Positions 8,724-20,605 are shown, counted from the first letter of the stretch. The stretch is 64,000 nucleotides of DNA from Gammaproteobacteria bacterium (GCA_030066085.1 JASJCI010000025.1:62001-126000), one strand, 5' to 3'. Program-made: numbers and translations. The notes: generated by a model not told the origin, from the sequence alone.

Positions 8724-9698
8724 ATGAAAATCGGTTTCATCGGGCTGGGTAACGTCGGCGGCAAGCTCGCCGGTTCGATTCTGCGCAACGGCTACGACCT
8801 GACGGTTCGCGACCTGGAGCGGGCCGCGGCGCAGCGGTTTCTCGACCAGGGGGCACACTGGGGCGAGAGCCCGAAGACCATGGCCGAGCAGTGCGACCTG
8901 GTCATCACCTGTTTGCCGTCGCCGGCGGCATCGGCAGCGGTGCTCGAGGCCGACGACGGTATTCTCGCCGGTATCGGTCCCGGCAAGATCTGGGCCGAGA
9001 TGTCGACCACCGACGAGGCCGAGGTGCGCCGGCTGGGCGCACTGGTCACCGCCAGGGGTGCCGAACCGATCGATTGCCCGGTATCGGGCGGCTGTCACCG
9101 TGCGGCGACCGGCAACATCTCGATCTTCGCCGGCTGCTCGCGGGAGACTTTCGAGCGCGCGCTGCCGGTAATCAAGTCGATGGGGCGGCGCATCCTGCAC
9201 ACCGGCGAACTCGGCAGCGCGTCGATCCTCAAGGTTGTAACCAACTATCTCGCGACCGCCAACCTGGTCACGCTGTGCGAAGCGCTGGTCACGTCGAAAG
9301 CGGCCGGCATGGACCTGAACACGGCGTTCGAGGCGATCCGCATCTCGTCGGGTAACTCGTTCGTGCACGAAACCGAGAGCCAGGTCATCCTCAACGGTTC
9401 ACGCGACATCAATTTCACCATGGACCTGGTGGTCAAGGATATCTCGCTGTTCCAGGAGGTAGCCGATCGCGCCGGGGTACCGCTCGAGGTTTCACCGCTG
9501 CTGATCGATATTTTCAGGGACGGCATGTCGCGCTACGGCGCGCGCGAGTTCTCACCGAATATCGTGCGCCGCCTCGAGGAGGCGACCGGACTCGACATCC
9601 GCGCGCCAGGCTTTCCGGCGGAAATGGTCGACGACGAGCCGGAAGAACCGGGCTACGAAGTGATTCCGACCGGGCTCGATCGCGCGCCGTCGGCCTGA
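8724..9698 (+). CDS. NAD(P)-dependent oxidoreductase, 3-hydroxyisobutyrate dehydrogenase family
   Basis: MKIGFIGLGNVGGKLAGSILRNGYDLTVRD Rossmann motif; IDCPVSGGCHRAATGNISIFAG. Confidence 0.9.
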   Translation: MKIGFIGLGNVGGKLAGSILRNGYDLTVRDLERAAAQRFLDQGAHWGESPKTMAEQCDLVITCLPSPAASAAVLEADDGILAGIGPGKIWAEMSTTDEAEVRRLGALVTARGAEPIDCPVSGGCHRAATGNISIFAGCSRETFERALPVIKSMGRRILHTGELGSASILKVVTNYLATANLVTLCEALVTSKAAGMDLNTAFEAIRISSGNSFVHETESQVILNGSRDINFTMDLVVKDISLFQEVADRAGVPLEVSPLLIDIFRDGMSRYGAREFSPNIVRRLEEATGLDIRAPGFPAEMVDDEPEEPGYEVIPTGLDRAPSA

Positions 9699-9796
9699 AG
9701 CGAAGCAACCGTTCGGGCCGCGCACCGAGCCCGGGTGGTGGCTGCGCCAACCGCGGGTGGCGGTACCGGCCACGAACAGCGCGCGGGATTCGGGAT

Positions 9797-10635
9797 TCAT
9801 CGAGCGCGCAGCGCCGCGATCACCGCGGCGGTATCCGGCTGCTGGCCGCGCCACAGGTAAAAAGCCTCCGCCGCCTGTTCCACCAGCATGCCGAGCCCGT
9901 CATGTGCGTCCGCCGCGCCACGCTGCAGCGCCCAGTCGACGAAGGCGGTAGGCCCGTCGAGCCGGTACATCATGTCGTAACAGACCGAATTGATGCCGAG
10001 CACGCCGTCCGGCACCGGCGGTACTTCGCCAGCCAGCCCGGCCGCGGTGCCGTTGACGATCAGGTCGTAGCTGTCGTTGCCGAGGTCCTCGTAGGCGAAT
10101 ACCTCGATGCGTCCCAGCCTGCTGAAATCGACCGCCAGTTCCTCGGCCCTTGCGGGCGTGCGGTTGGCGATCGCGAGGACCCGGGGTTGCTGCACCAGCA
10201 GCGGCCCGATGACGCCGCGCACGGCGCCGCCGGCACCCAGGACCAGTATCCTGCGATGTCGGATCAGGACATTCAGGTTGTCGACCAGGTCGCGGGTCAG
10301 GCCGACACCGTCGGTGTTGTCGCCGCTGATTTCACCGTCTTCCCCGAACAGCAGGGTATTGACCGCACCGGCATCGCGAGCGCGCGGGCTCAGGCGGTCG
10401 CACAGCTCGAAGGCGTCGCGCTTGAAAGGCACGGTAACGTTGAGCCCGCGCAAACCCTCGCGGCGCAGCTCGTGCACGCGCTGCCCGAACTCGTCGAGGC
10501 CGATTTCGATGGCCTCGTAACTGATGTCCTGTCCGCTCTGCGCGGCGAACAGGCCGTGAATGCGGGGCGACAGGCTGTGCGCCACGGGGTTGCCGACCAC
10601 GGCATAACGATCCGTGCGCACGGCAGCGGGGGCCA

Positions 10636-10636
<1 letters not shown>
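9797..10636 (-). CDS. aroE: Shikimate dehydrogenase
   Basis: YAVVGNPVAHSLSPRIHGLFA, GLNVTVPFKRDAFE, VLGAGGAVRGV. Confidence 0.95.
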
Positions 10637-11655
<1,019 letters not shown>

Positions 11656-11675
11656 TTATGGACAGGAGTATCTTA

Positions 11676-12557
11676 TTACAAACCCTTCGCCATTGCTGGA
11701 TAACTGGCTTTGCGCGGATGACTGCGGACGTTGCGGATGAGCCAGCGGACCAGGTCGGTCCACAGCAAGCTGATCTGGCGCCGGGTCGGCATGATGCCGG
11801 CATGCGGCAGTTCCAGCGTGATCACCGGAATACCGAGGTGGATACCGGCGTAGTTACCGAGCGATCCGGGGTAGGTGCCCATCAGGTTCTTGCGCAGGTG
11901 GCCGATGCGCCTCGGCGCGTTACTGCGATTGGGCGCGTCGTAATCGACCAGCGAGTAGGGTGCGTGCACCGCGACGATCACGTCGGGCTGAAAGCTGCCG
12001 ATTTCGTTGTACAGCCAGGCGGTTTCCGGTTCGCTCAGCGGGTAGGGACCGGGATATCGCCGCGCGTTGCTGCGTGCGCTCGTGCGCCAGTAGCGCAGCG
12101 CGGCGTCGCGTGGACCCAGGGGGGTCGTGAAATTGCGGTTGAGGTCGACCGCGTTGGCGTTGGTGCGGGTGTGTTCGGGCCGTAACGCGCCGTCCGGGTT
12201 CAGCAACGGATTGACGCGCCAGTGAAACAGTCCGGAATGGTGTTTCTGCAGCGTCTGCATCCATTTGAATACCACGCTGATAGAGGAAAGTTCGTCGCCG
12301 TGCGTGCCGCCCACCAGTAACACCCGGCCCTGCGGTATGCGTGGCGCCAGCGGTGGATACTCCTTGACCAGCAGCGGGAAACCCTCCACCGAGAAGTGCC
12401 CGGTTTCGACGAGACCGAGCGAACTGCATTCCTCGAGGGCGACACTGGCGAGTTTGTCCGCGATCTGCTCGCAGGCGCCGACCACCGGATCGGCCCGCAG
12501 CGGACTGGCGGCGCACAACACGACCAGCAGCAACCCGCGGCGCAGGAAACCACTCAT
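11676..12557 (-). CDS. M14-like zinc carboxypeptidase / murein peptide amidase-type secreted protein
   Basis: LLVGGTHGDELSSISVVFKWM, NALDLNRNF-like (NAVDLNRNFTTP), IVAVHAP; signal peptide after MSGFLRRG. Confidence 0.75.
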   Translation of the reverse strand: MSGFLRRGLLLVVLCAASPLRADPVVGACEQIADKLASVALEECSSLGLVETGHFSVEGFPLLVKEYPPLAPRIPQGRVLLVGGTHGDELSSISVVFKWMQTLQKHHSGLFHWRVNPLLNPDGALRPEHTRTNANAVDLNRNFTTPLGPRDAALRYWRTSARSNARRYPGPYPLSEPETAWLYNEIGSFQPDVIVAVHAPYSLVDYDAPNRSNAPRRIGHLRKNLMGTYPGSLGNYAGIHLGIPVITLELPHAGIMPTRRQISLLWTDLVRWLIRNVRSHPRKASYPAMAKGL

Positions 12558-12734
12558 GCCCGGCAACCCCTGCGGCAGCAGTGCTGGCGCGCGGCGATAT
12601 CGCCGGGTCGTAAACCGCGGACGCCCTTGATCGGAGGGTGGGCGCAATTGGCTGGCGCCGATGGACTGGCCAGGAGCAGGCCGTGCAACAGGTTCATACT
12701 GCAATTATGAGCGCAGCAGGTTCGGAATCAAGAC

Positions 12735-12762
12735 AAAAAAAAGGGTGCCGTGGCACCCCCTT
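12735..12762 (-). terminator. Rho-independent terminator of rpmE2
   Basis: Minus strand GGGTGCC-AC-GGCACCC followed by TTTTTTTT. Confidence 0.85.
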
Positions 12763-12781
12763 TCGATATTCGGAACGGTCC

Positions 12782-13027
12782 TCAGGACTTGCCGTAACGC
12801 TGGCGGAATTTGTCTACCTGGCGCGCGGTTTGCAGGATGTGCTGCTTGCCGGTGTAAAACGGGTGCGACTGGCTCGAGATCTCGAGCTTGACCAGCGGGT
12901 ACTCGTTACCGTCCTCCCACTTGATGGTGTCGCGGGTCTGGATCGTGGAACGGGTCAGGATCGCGAAGTCGGACGAGATGTCCTGGAATACGACGTCGCG
13001 GTACTCGGGATGAATGCCTTGCTTCAT
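12782..13027 (-). CDS. rpmE2: 50S ribosomal protein L31 type B (no zinc-ribbon cysteines)
   Basis: [28 protein letters not shown]; no cysteine in the protein. Confidence 0.95.
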   Translation of the reverse strand: MKQGIHPEYRDVVFQDISSDFAILTRSTIQTRDTIKWEDGNEYPLVKLEISSQSHPFYTGKQHILQTARQVDKFRQRYGKS

Positions 13028-13194
13028 GGTGTGCCTGATATTCGGTCAGATCGGTAAGGGGCGCGCATTTTGACCGTTTAACGAGCAAAATTCAAGCCTT
13101 TTATCGGGGGCGATAAATTAAATTTACGCAATCTTGTTAAAGTCGATTGTAACCAGGTATTTATAAAACCCTGAAACGATTGCGGCGCGCGGGG

Positions 13195-13229
13195 TTATCC
13201 ACAAAATCTGTGGATAAGTGTGTGAATAA
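13195..13229. promoter_or_regulatory. Cluster of three exact DnaA boxes (TTATNCACA)
   Basis: TTATCCACA 13195-13203; TGTGGATAA 13209-13217; TGTGAATAA 13221-13229. Confidence 0.7.
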
Positions 13230-13392
13230 AACGCGCACAGCCAACGCAAACCCAACAGGCTCGTGACTTTCGGTTAAATTAGCCAAATTTTGACCACCTG
13301 CTAAATCCCTTGCAAATCAGGCATTTATAAAATCTATCGGTTTGCTGTGAAAAATCGTCGAAAAACCGCTTGACATTACCGCGGTCGATTTT

Positions 13393-14598
13393 TCAGCTGT
13401 GCATAATTTGATTGCCCGATTCGAAAATGGGCTTCGAGCGAGCCTCTTCCGCCTGCAGAAACAGCAACTGCAGGTCGTTGAGAAAGCGAAATCCGCGTTC
13501 TGTCGGTGCAATATTTTGCCCGTCGAAATCGATCAGCCCCTGGTTTTGTGCGGTTTTGAGCGGGCCCAGCAGCTCGTTGAGCGACAGGCCGGTGTTTTCG
13601 TGGAAAAGCCTGGCGGCAAAACCGTCGCGCAGCCGTAGCGCGTTGAGCATGAATTCGAAGCGGAGATCGTCGCGATCGAGTTCGCGCTCGCGCACGATCC
13701 GCTCGCGGCCCGCCTGTTCCAGGTAGCGCCGCGGCTGACGCTGGCGCTCGCGCCGCAGGACCCGGTTTTCCCCGATGAGCGTCAGTTTGCCATGCGCACC
13801 GGCGCCGATGCCGATGTAGTCACCGAAGCACCAGTAGTTCAGGTTATGGCGCGAGCCGCGGTCGGGGAGCGCCCATGCGGACACCTCGTACTGCCGGTAA
13901 CCTTGCTTCTCGAGTAGGTCGCGGCAGGCCTGCTGCTGCGCCCATCCCAGTTCGTCGTCGGGCATGCCGGCCGGCGGCGTGTTGTGAAACAGGGTATTCG
14001 GTTCCAGCGTCAGCTGGTAGTGAGAGATGTGTTCGGGCGCGAGTTCGAGGGCGCGCTCGATATCGGCCACCGCCCCTGCCACCGATTGTTGCGGCAGGCC
14101 GAACATCAGGTCGATATTGACGTTGTCGAAACCCGCCGTGCGCGCGGCTGCGAAGGCGCGCAGGGCCTCGTCGGAGCTGTGCACCCGGCCGAGCGTCGTC
14201 AGCTGCGCGTCATCGAAGCTCTGCACTCCCAGCGACAGCCGGTTGATGCCGTGTTCGCGGTAGGCGCGAAACCGGTCCGCCTCGGCGCTGCCGGGATTTG
14301 CTTCCAGCGTCACCTCGATCGCGGGCGAGAAATTGAGCAGCGAACGCAGTCCCGACAGCAGGCGGCCGATAGCGGCGCCGGAAAACAGCGACGGCGTGCC
14401 GCCGCCGATGAAAATGGTCTCGATACTGCGGCCCCAGACCAGCGGCAGCTCCTGTTCCAGGTCGTTCAGCAGCGCGTCGACGTAGCTGTCCTCGGGGATA
14501 TCGTCGGCGGCGTAGGAATTGAAGTCGCAATAGGGGCACTTGCGTGCGCACCACGGCAGGTGCACGTACAGGCCCAGCGGTGGGGGCGTTTTAAGCAT
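13393..14598 (-). CDS. hemW: Radical SAM family heme chaperone HemW
   Basis: LGLYVHLPWCARKCPYCDFNSY; start trimmed to MLKTPPP, overlapping the rdgB stop. Confidence 0.95.
   Translation of the reverse strand: MLKTPPPLGLYVHLPWCARKCPYCDFNSYAADDIPEDSYVDALLNDLEQELPLVWGRSIETIFIGGGTPSLFSGAAIGRLLSGLRSLLNFSPAIEVTLEANPGSAEADRFRAYREHGINRLSLGVQSFDDAQLTTLGRVHSSDEALRAFAAARTAGFDNVNIDLMFGLPQQSVAGAVADIERALELAPEHISHYQLTLEPNTLFHNTPPAGMPDDELGWAQQQACRDLLEKQGYRQYEVSAWALPDRGSRHNLNYWCFGDYIGIGAGAHGKLTLIGENRVLRRERQRQPRRYLEQAGRERIVRERELDRDDLRFEFMLNALRLRDGFAARLFHENTGLSLNELLGPLKTAQNQGLIDFDGQNIAPTERGFRFLNDLQLLFLQAEEARSKPIFESGNQIMHS
13398..13406 (-). promoter_or_regulatory. Fourth exact DnaA box match (TGTGCATAA = TTATGCACA)
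   Basis: Read directly; lies at the 3' end of hemW. Confidence 0.5.
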
Positions 14599-15190
14599 CG
14601 AGCCCGGCCAGCCGCTGCCGGAGCTGCGCCAGTGCCTGCCCGCGGTGGCTGATGCGGTTTTTTTCCGCCGGCTCGAGTTCGGCGCTGGTGCAACCGAGCC
14701 GGGGCAGGAAAAAGTGCGGGTCGTAGCCGAAGCCGCCGTCACCGGCAGCCTGCAGCCGGATCCGGCCTTCCCAGCTGCCTTCGCAGATCAACGGTGCCGG
14801 ATCGGCGGCATGGCGCATGTACACGATCAGCGCACGGTAGCGCGCGCCGCGCTCCGCGGGCGGCAGGTCGCGCAGTTTTTCGATGAGCAGGGCGTTGTTG
14901 TCGGCATCGCTGGCGTCCGCCCCGGCAAAGCGCGCGCTGTACACGCCCGGTGCGCCGTCGAGCGCATCCACCTCGATACCGGAATCGTCGGCCAGGGCCG
15001 GCAGGCCGCAGTGCTGCGCGGCGTGGCGCGCCTTGATGATCGCGTTTTCGACGAAGGTCGTGCCGGTTTCGGCGACCGGGGGAACGTCGAAGTCGGACTG
15101 CGGTCGCAGCCGCCAGCCGAAATCATCGAGCAGCGCGGCCAGCTCGCGCAGCTTGCCGGGGTTGCCCGAGGCGAGGACTACTTCGTGCAT
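14591..15190 (-). CDS. rdgB: XTP/dITP diphosphatase
   Basis: VVLASGNPGKLRELAALL; DDSGIEVDALDGAPGVYSARFAG. Confidence 0.95.
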   Translation of the reverse strand: MHEVVLASGNPGKLRELAALLDDFGWRLRPQSDFDVPPVAETGTTFVENAIIKARHAAQHCGLPALADDSGIEVDALDGAPGVYSARFAGADASDADNNALLIEKLRDLPPAERGARYRALIVYMRHAADPAPLICEGSWEGRIRLQAAGDGGFGYDPHFFLPRLGCTSAELEPAEKNRISHRGQALAQLRQRLAGLDA

Positions 15191-15214
15191 TTGGCGGCTA
15201 ACCTGCGCAAGTCT

Positions 15215-15922
15215 TCACGCCTCCGCCTGGCGGGTGAAGATGGCGTCGATGCCGCCGCGCGCAAGCTCGAGCATCGCGTTCAGCTCGGCGGCGGAAAAAG
15301 CGGCCGCCTCGGCGGTGCCCTGGACTTCGATAAAGCCGCCGGCATCATTCATGACGATATTCATATCCGTATCCGCGTCGGAGTCCTCGGCATAGTCGAG
15401 ATCGAGTACCGGCGTGCCCTGCCAGATCCCGACCGACACCGCGGCTACCTGGTGGATCAGCGGTGAGGCCGCGAGTGCGCCGGTGCTCACCAGCGAATCG
15501 ACCGCGTCACGCAGCGCCACCCAGGCGCCCGAGATGGACGCGGTGCGGGTGCCGCCGTCGGCCTGGATCACGTCGCAGTCGAGCGTAATCGTGCGTTCGC
15601 CGAGCTTCGCGAGATCGATGCTGGCGCGAAGCGCACGACCGATCAGGCGCTGAATCTCCAGGGTTCGTCCACCCTGCTTGCCGCCGCTGGCTTCACGCCG
15701 CATGCGGCTGTGGGTCGAACGCGGCAGCATGCCGTACTCGGCCGTCACCCAGCCGCTGCCCTTGCCGCGCAGGAAGGGCGGTACGCTCGAATCGACAGAG
15801 GCGGTACAGATCACGCGCGTGTCGCCGCACTCGATCAGTACCGAGCCGTCGGCGTGCTTGACGTAGTCACGGGTCATTCGCAGCGGCCGCAGTTCGTCGG
15901 CGGCGCGTTGGCTCGGGCGCAT
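15215..15922 (-). CDS. rph: Ribonuclease PH
   Basis: [58 protein letters not shown]. Confidence 0.97.
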   Translation of the reverse strand: MRPSQRAADELRPLRMTRDYVKHADGSVLIECGDTRVICTASVDSSVPPFLRGKGSGWVTAEYGMLPRSTHSRMRREASGGKQGGRTLEIQRLIGRALRASIDLAKLGERTITLDCDVIQADGGTRTASISGAWVALRDAVDSLVSTGALAASPLIHQVAAVSVGIWQGTPVLDLDYAEDSDADTDMNIVMNDAGGFIEVQGTAEAAAFSAAELNAMLELARGGIDAIFTRQAEA

Positions 15923-16099
15923 GCTGGTCTCCTGTAAAAGAGGCGGGATTATACCCGGGCCGGTTGCACTAACCCAGCCGTTATTCGCGGCGGCGCTATC
16001 GGCACCCGCGACAGGGCCCGCTGAAACGCGGTCGCGGCTGGGGTTGAACGCGCAAATGGGCTATGATCTCGACTCTTTGAACAGACGCGAGGCCTCGCC

Positions 16100-16978
16100 G
16101 TGATTCGCAGCATGACCGCCTTTGCCCGGGTCGAGGATTCCAACGAAACCGGATCCCTGACCTGGGAATTGCGTTCGGTAAACCATCGTTATCTCGAACC
16201 CGGATTGCGCCTGCCCGAGGAATTTCGCCAGCTCGAACCCGAAATCCGCAAGCTGACCGCGCAGTACCTGACGCGCGGCAAGGTCGACATTGGCCTGCGC
16301 TACCGGCTCGATCCGGCGCAGCAGGGTGAAATCAACCTCAACGAGGCGCTGGTGCGACAGCTGCGCGAAGTCGAACAGCAGGTGCTCAACATCGTGCACG
16401 AGGGCAGCAAGCTGTCGGTCAGCGATATTCTCGGCTGGCCCGGCGTGATCAGCGACCGCGAGCGCGACATGACCTCGTTTCACGCGCTGGCGCTGAAATC
16501 GTTCGAAGCCGGCCTCGCGCAACTGGTGAGCGGGCGCGAAACCGAGGGCGCGGCACTCGACGAAATGATCCGCGATCGCTGCCGGCAGATCAGCGCCATC
16601 GTCGCCGAACTGCGCGAACATCGCCCGGCGATGATGACCGCGCTGCGCGAAAAGTGGGAAACCGCGCTCGACGAAAAACTCGAAAAGTGGCGCGATGCCG
16701 CCAGCGAGAACCGGCTCGAGCAGGAACTGGTCATGCTGGCGCAAAAGCTCGACGTGGCCGAGGAGCTCGATCGGCTCGACACCCACGTGGCGGAAGTGCT
16801 CAACGTGCTCGGGCGTAAAGAATCGGTCGGGCGTCGGCTCGACTTCCTGATGCAGGAACTCAATCGCGAAGCCAATACGCTCGGCTCCAAGTCGCAGGAT
16901 TCGGCCACCACGCAGCTCGCCGTCGATCTCAAGGTGCTGATCGAGCAGATGCGCGAGCAGGTACAGAACATCGAGTAA
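16100..16978 (+). CDS. yicC: YicC/YloC family endoribonuclease
   Basis: GTG start; MTAFARVE, SVNHRYLEPGLRLPEEFRQLE, TLGSKSQD. Confidence 0.93.
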   Translation: MIRSMTAFARVEDSNETGSLTWELRSVNHRYLEPGLRLPEEFRQLEPEIRKLTAQYLTRGKVDIGLRYRLDPAQQGEINLNEALVRQLREVEQQVLNIVHEGSKLSVSDILGWPGVISDRERDMTSFHALALKSFEAGLAQLVSGRETEGAALDEMIRDRCRQISAIVAELREHRPAMMTALREKWETALDEKLEKWRDAASENRLEQELVMLAQKLDVAEELDRLDTHVAEVLNVLGRKESVGRRLDFLMQELNREANTLGSKSQDSATTQLAVDLKVLIEQMREQVQNIE

Positions 16979-16991
16979 TCGAGGCACGGCG

Positions 16992-19205
16992 GTGCGACTG
17001 GATATTGTCAAATTCGGCGGGATCCTCATCGGCGGGCTGGTTGCGCTGGCCCTGCTGCTGTGGTGGCTGTCGCTGGCGCAAATCCTCGAGCGCGAAAATC
17101 GCCAGGCCTCGGAGGCGATGCTGCAGAGCTGGCAGGGCCAGGTGCTGCAATTGCAGCAAAAGCAGCGCCTGTGGCTGCAATCCCAGTTTTACCTGCTGGC
17201 CGCGCTGACCGAATCGCCCGACGAGCAGTTCGACTTCCAGTCGTTCGTGCTGCAGTACTACCAGCGCAATCCCGATATCTGGGCGGTCAACCTGCTGCGC
17301 TTCGACGCCGACGGCAGGACGATCGCGCGCGCCAACCGCCCGGGCTGCCTGCAGCCGACGCAAATGACGCGGCGCGACTTCGACGATTTTTTCGTACCTC
17401 GAATGCAAAGTTGCCGCATCGACGACAAGGCGCTGCTCGAAATCGCCGGCCCGCTCAAGGTCGACGGCGAGCGCGCCGTGCTGCTGGTCAGCATGGATTA
17501 CTTCACTTTCCTGCGTGAATTCTCGTCGCTGTCGCACCGCAGCCTGGAGCGCACGCAGGACACCGAGGCCGGCGTGCAGTACCGTGAATTCGGTCCGGCC
17601 GAGGAGCGCGGTATCCGCGTGACCGTGCCTGTCGGCGAGGGCGACTCGGTTTTCGGCCAGCTGCACCTGGTGGTGCCGCGCCTGACCCTGGGTGACCTGG
17701 TCGAGCGGCAGACGCTGGGCATGTTCACGGTGCTGCTCGGCGCCGGCCTGGCTGTATTCGCGCTGTTATTCGTGGGTGTCCTGCGACCGCTGCGGCGCCT
17801 GTCGCAGGCCATGCAGGACACCACCGGCAAGCCCGTGGAAAGTGTCGGCGAAGCGCTCCTCGAGCCCGGGCTCGACCTGCTCTGGCGCCAGCTCGACGAT
17901 CTGCAGCTGATGGCGAAGCGTGACCCGGTTACCGGGCTCAACAACCGCCTGATTTTCGAAGATCGCCTCGCGCAGGCGGTGCTCGAGGGCAAGCGCAGTG
18001 CGCGCAAGTATGCGCTGATCCTGATCGATCTCGGCGGTCTCGACGAAATTGCGCAGCATGCGGGGCAGTATATCGCCGACGCGCTGCTGCGCGCCGCGGC
18101 CGAGCAGTTGCGCGGGCGGCTGCGCGAAAGCGATAACCTCGCGCGCTTCGAGCGCAACCTGTTTGCATTGCTGCTCGAGATTCGCGAGCGCGATCAGCTC
18201 GATGCGCTGGTGGAAAAGATTTTCCTGTCGGTGAGTCAGCCGCTGCGCGTGCACGGGCGCGAGTTCGATCTCGCGCCGCTGCTCGGTGTCGCGGTCTATC
18301 CAGATCATGCGCAGGACGCCGACAGCATCTACCAGCACGCGAGCAATGCGCTCGTCGTCGCCGAAGCGGCGGAGTGGCCGATCCAGTATTACCGCGAAAG
18401 CGAAGCTGCCGATACGTCTGGCTTTTCGCTGATCCAGGCCTTGCGGCGCGCGATCGAGCGCGACGAGCTCAAGCTGGTGTTTCAGCCGGTGGTTGATCTG
18501 GACGAGTACCTCCCGGTGTACTTCGAGGCGCTGCTGCGCTGGAAGGACCCGGCCCGGCACGAGCTGTCGATCGAGCACACGGTGCGGCTGGCGGAACGTA
18601 ATCACCTGATCAAGCCGCTGACCAACTGGATTTTCGAAACCGCCTGCCGCTTCATCAGCCAGTCCCCGATCGAAAACCTGGTGGTCGGTATCAACCTGTC
18701 GATGATCGACCTGCACGATCGCCAGTTGCCCGCGCGGATCGAAACCTACCTCGAGCAGTATCGCGTGAAGCCGGCACAGATCGTGATCGAGATTACCGAG
18801 GGTCAGATCATGCAGGATCCCGACGAAGTCATCGACGTGCTCGCGCATCTCGGCGTGATGGGGCTGTCGCTGTCGATCGACGACTTCGGCACCGGCCAGG
18901 CATCGCTGACCTACCTCAAGGAACTGCCGGTCGAAAAACTCAAGATCGACCAGTCCTTCGTGCGCGATATCGCGACCAATGCCGATGATCAGCTGATCGT
19001 AAAGGCCACGATCGAACTCGCGCATACGCTCGATCTGAAAGTCGTGGCCGAGGGTGTCGAAACCCTGGCGGTCTGCGACCTGCTGGCGGAAATGGGTTGC
19101 GATTACGTGCAGGGTTACTACATCAGCCGGCCGCTGGAAGCCGACCATGTCGACGACTGGCTCGACGCCTCGGTGCGCCCGGACTTCGCCGGCCGCTATC
19201 GCTGA
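16992..19205 (+). CDS. Membrane GGDEF-EAL protein (degenerate GGDEF, EAL retained)
   Basis: TM segments; DPVTGLNNRLIFEDRL; FERNLFALLLEI replaces GGDEF; YFEALLRW and SIDDFGTGQASLTYLKELPVEKLKIDQSFV. Confidence 0.92.
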   Translation: MRLDIVKFGGILIGGLVALALLLWWLSLAQILERENRQASEAMLQSWQGQVLQLQQKQRLWLQSQFYLLAALTESPDEQFDFQSFVLQYYQRNPDIWAVNLLRFDADGRTIARANRPGCLQPTQMTRRDFDDFFVPRMQSCRIDDKALLEIAGPLKVDGERAVLLVSMDYFTFLREFSSLSHRSLERTQDTEAGVQYREFGPAEERGIRVTVPVGEGDSVFGQLHLVVPRLTLGDLVERQTLGMFTVLLGAGLAVFALLFVGVLRPLRRLSQAMQDTTGKPVESVGEALLEPGLDLLWRQLDDLQLMAKRDPVTGLNNRLIFEDRLAQAVLEGKRSARKYALILIDLGGLDEIAQHAGQYIADALLRAAAEQLRGRLRESDNLARFERNLFALLLEIRERDQLDALVEKIFLSVSQPLRVHGREFDLAPLLGVAVYPDHAQDADSIYQHASNALVVAEAAEWPIQYYRESEAADTSGFSLIQALRRAIERDELKLVFQPVVDLDEYLPVYFEALLRWKDPARHELSIEHTVRLAERNHLIKPLTNWIFETACRFISQSPIENLVVGINLSMIDLHDRQLPARIETYLEQYRVKPAQIVIEITEGQIMQDPDEVIDVLAHLGVMGLSLSIDDFGTGQASLTYLKELPVEKLKIDQSFVRDIATNADDQLIVKATIELAHTLDLKVVAEGVETLAVCDLLAEMGCDYVQGYYISRPLEADHVDDWLDASVRPDFAGRYR

Positions 19206-19235
19206 CCGCGGCCAGGTCCGGTCCTGCCAGTCCCG

Positions 19236-19907
19236 CTAGAGTAAACCCTGTTCCGACAGGCAGGTTACGCCGTCGCCGACGATAACGTGATCGAGCAGGC
19301 GAATGTCGACCAGGGCCAGAGCCTGCTTCAGTCTCTCGGTAATGCGGATGTCGGCCTGGCTCGGTTCGGCCACGCCCGAAGGGTGATTGTGCGCGATGAT
19401 AACCGCCGCGGCATTGTCGGCCAGCGCCTGGCGCACGACTTCGCGCGGATAGACGCTGGCGCCGTCGATGGTGCCACGAAACATTTCGCGAAACGCGATC
19501 ACGCGATTGCGATTGTCGAGCATCAGGCAGGCGAATACCTCGTAGTCGAAATCACGCAGGCGGGCGCGGAGCCAGGTCCGGGTCTGTGCCGGGCGGGTGA
19601 GGCAATCGCCGCGCAGGAGACTTTCGCCGAGCTGGCGGCGGCCGATTTCGGCGCTCGCCTGCAGCAACGCGTATTTGGCTTCGCCGATGCCCGGCATTCG
19701 ACGCAGGCTCGCGAGGTCGGCGCGCATGACGGCGCGCAGCGAGCCGAATTGATCGAGCAGGCGGCGGGCCAGGTCGACCGCGGTGGTGCCCGGCGTGCCG
19801 CTGCGCAGGAAGATGGCCAGCAGTTCGGCGTCGGACAGCGACGCGGCACCGAGCTGCAGCAGTTTTTCACGGGGACGTTCGGCCAGGGGCCAGTTGCTGA
19901 TCGACAT
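19236..19907 (-). CDS. radC: RadC family (JAB/MPN domain) protein
   Basis: [48 protein letters not shown]. Confidence 0.95.
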   Translation of the reverse strand: MSISNWPLAERPREKLLQLGAASLSDAELLAIFLRSGTPGTTAVDLARRLLDQFGSLRAVMRADLASLRRMPGIGEAKYALLQASAEIGRRQLGESLLRGDCLTRPAQTRTWLRARLRDFDYEVFACLMLDNRNRVIAFREMFRGTIDGASVYPREVVRQALADNAAAVIIAHNHPSGVAEPSQADIRITERLKQALALVDIRLLDHVIVGDGVTCLSEQGLL

Positions 19908-20188
19908 GGGTAGTCCTTTACCGGTTGACGATGGCCCTAACATAAAGCAGGCCCGCCGGCAGCGCAAGCCGGATTGCCGGTCGCCGCGGAGGCAAAAGCC
20001 GGCAGCTTTGCTAAACTCGTCATCGACGTCCGGTCCTGCCCGTTTCGGCATTCGGTATCGCAGCGGAAATCGGCTAACGGACTGGTTTTCGGCCCGTGCC
20101 GACCCGAACCGAACACGAGCAACCTCATGATCGCCAGAGCGCAGCGGCAATTTTGCATCCCGGCAGCGCGCCGGGCAGGGGGCGGTGC

Positions 20189-20605
20189 GTGAGCGGTGTG
20201 CACGACCACGATGGACGCGACACGGCGGAAAAGCTGGTCCTTTACGTCGAGGACAACGCGATCAACCTCGAGTTCATGCAGATGTTTTTCGACGAGCTCG
20301 ACGACCTGCGGCTGATCGCCGTCACCAGCGCGGAGGCGGGTATCGACCTGGCGCAACGGTTGCGGCCCGACCTGGTGCTGATGGATATAGATCTGCCCGG
20401 GCTCGACGGCATCGAGGCCACGCGACAATTGAAGCAACTGCCGCAAACCGCCGGGGTGCCGGTCATCGCGATCAGCGCCTCGGCCATGGTGCGTGATATC
20501 GATCGCGCCAGCGAGGTCGCGTTCGACGCCTACGTCACCAAGCCCTTCAGCCTCGACGAATTCACCGCGTTGATGTACTCGGTGCTCGACCGGTCCGCGG
20601 ACTGA
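20189..20605 (+). CDS. Stand-alone receiver-domain response regulator
   Basis: [43 protein letters not shown]; probable GTG start. Confidence 0.85.
   Translation: MSGVHDHDGRDTAEKLVLYVEDNAINLEFMQMFFDELDDLRLIAVTSAEAGIDLAQRLRPDLVLMDIDLPGLDGIEATRQLKQLPQTAGVPVIAISASAMVRDIDRASEVAFDAYVTKPFSLDEFTALMYSVLDRSAD

Noticed and set aside
8400-9368. N-terminal extension of the 685-aa minus-strand ORF 7311..9368
   Set aside because: The extension runs antisense to the dehydrogenase; the true hydrolase begins near MHVVTNRR at 8399.
13370-13407. TTGACA ... CATAAT as a plus-strand promoter
   Set aside because: Spacing is about 26 nt and there is no downstream plus-strand gene.
13085-13410. Calling this region oriC outright
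   Set aside because: DnaA boxes are real, but there is no neighbouring dnaA/rpmH/gidA, no gene-strand switch, and whole-chromosome GC skew is unavailable; kept as a finding only.
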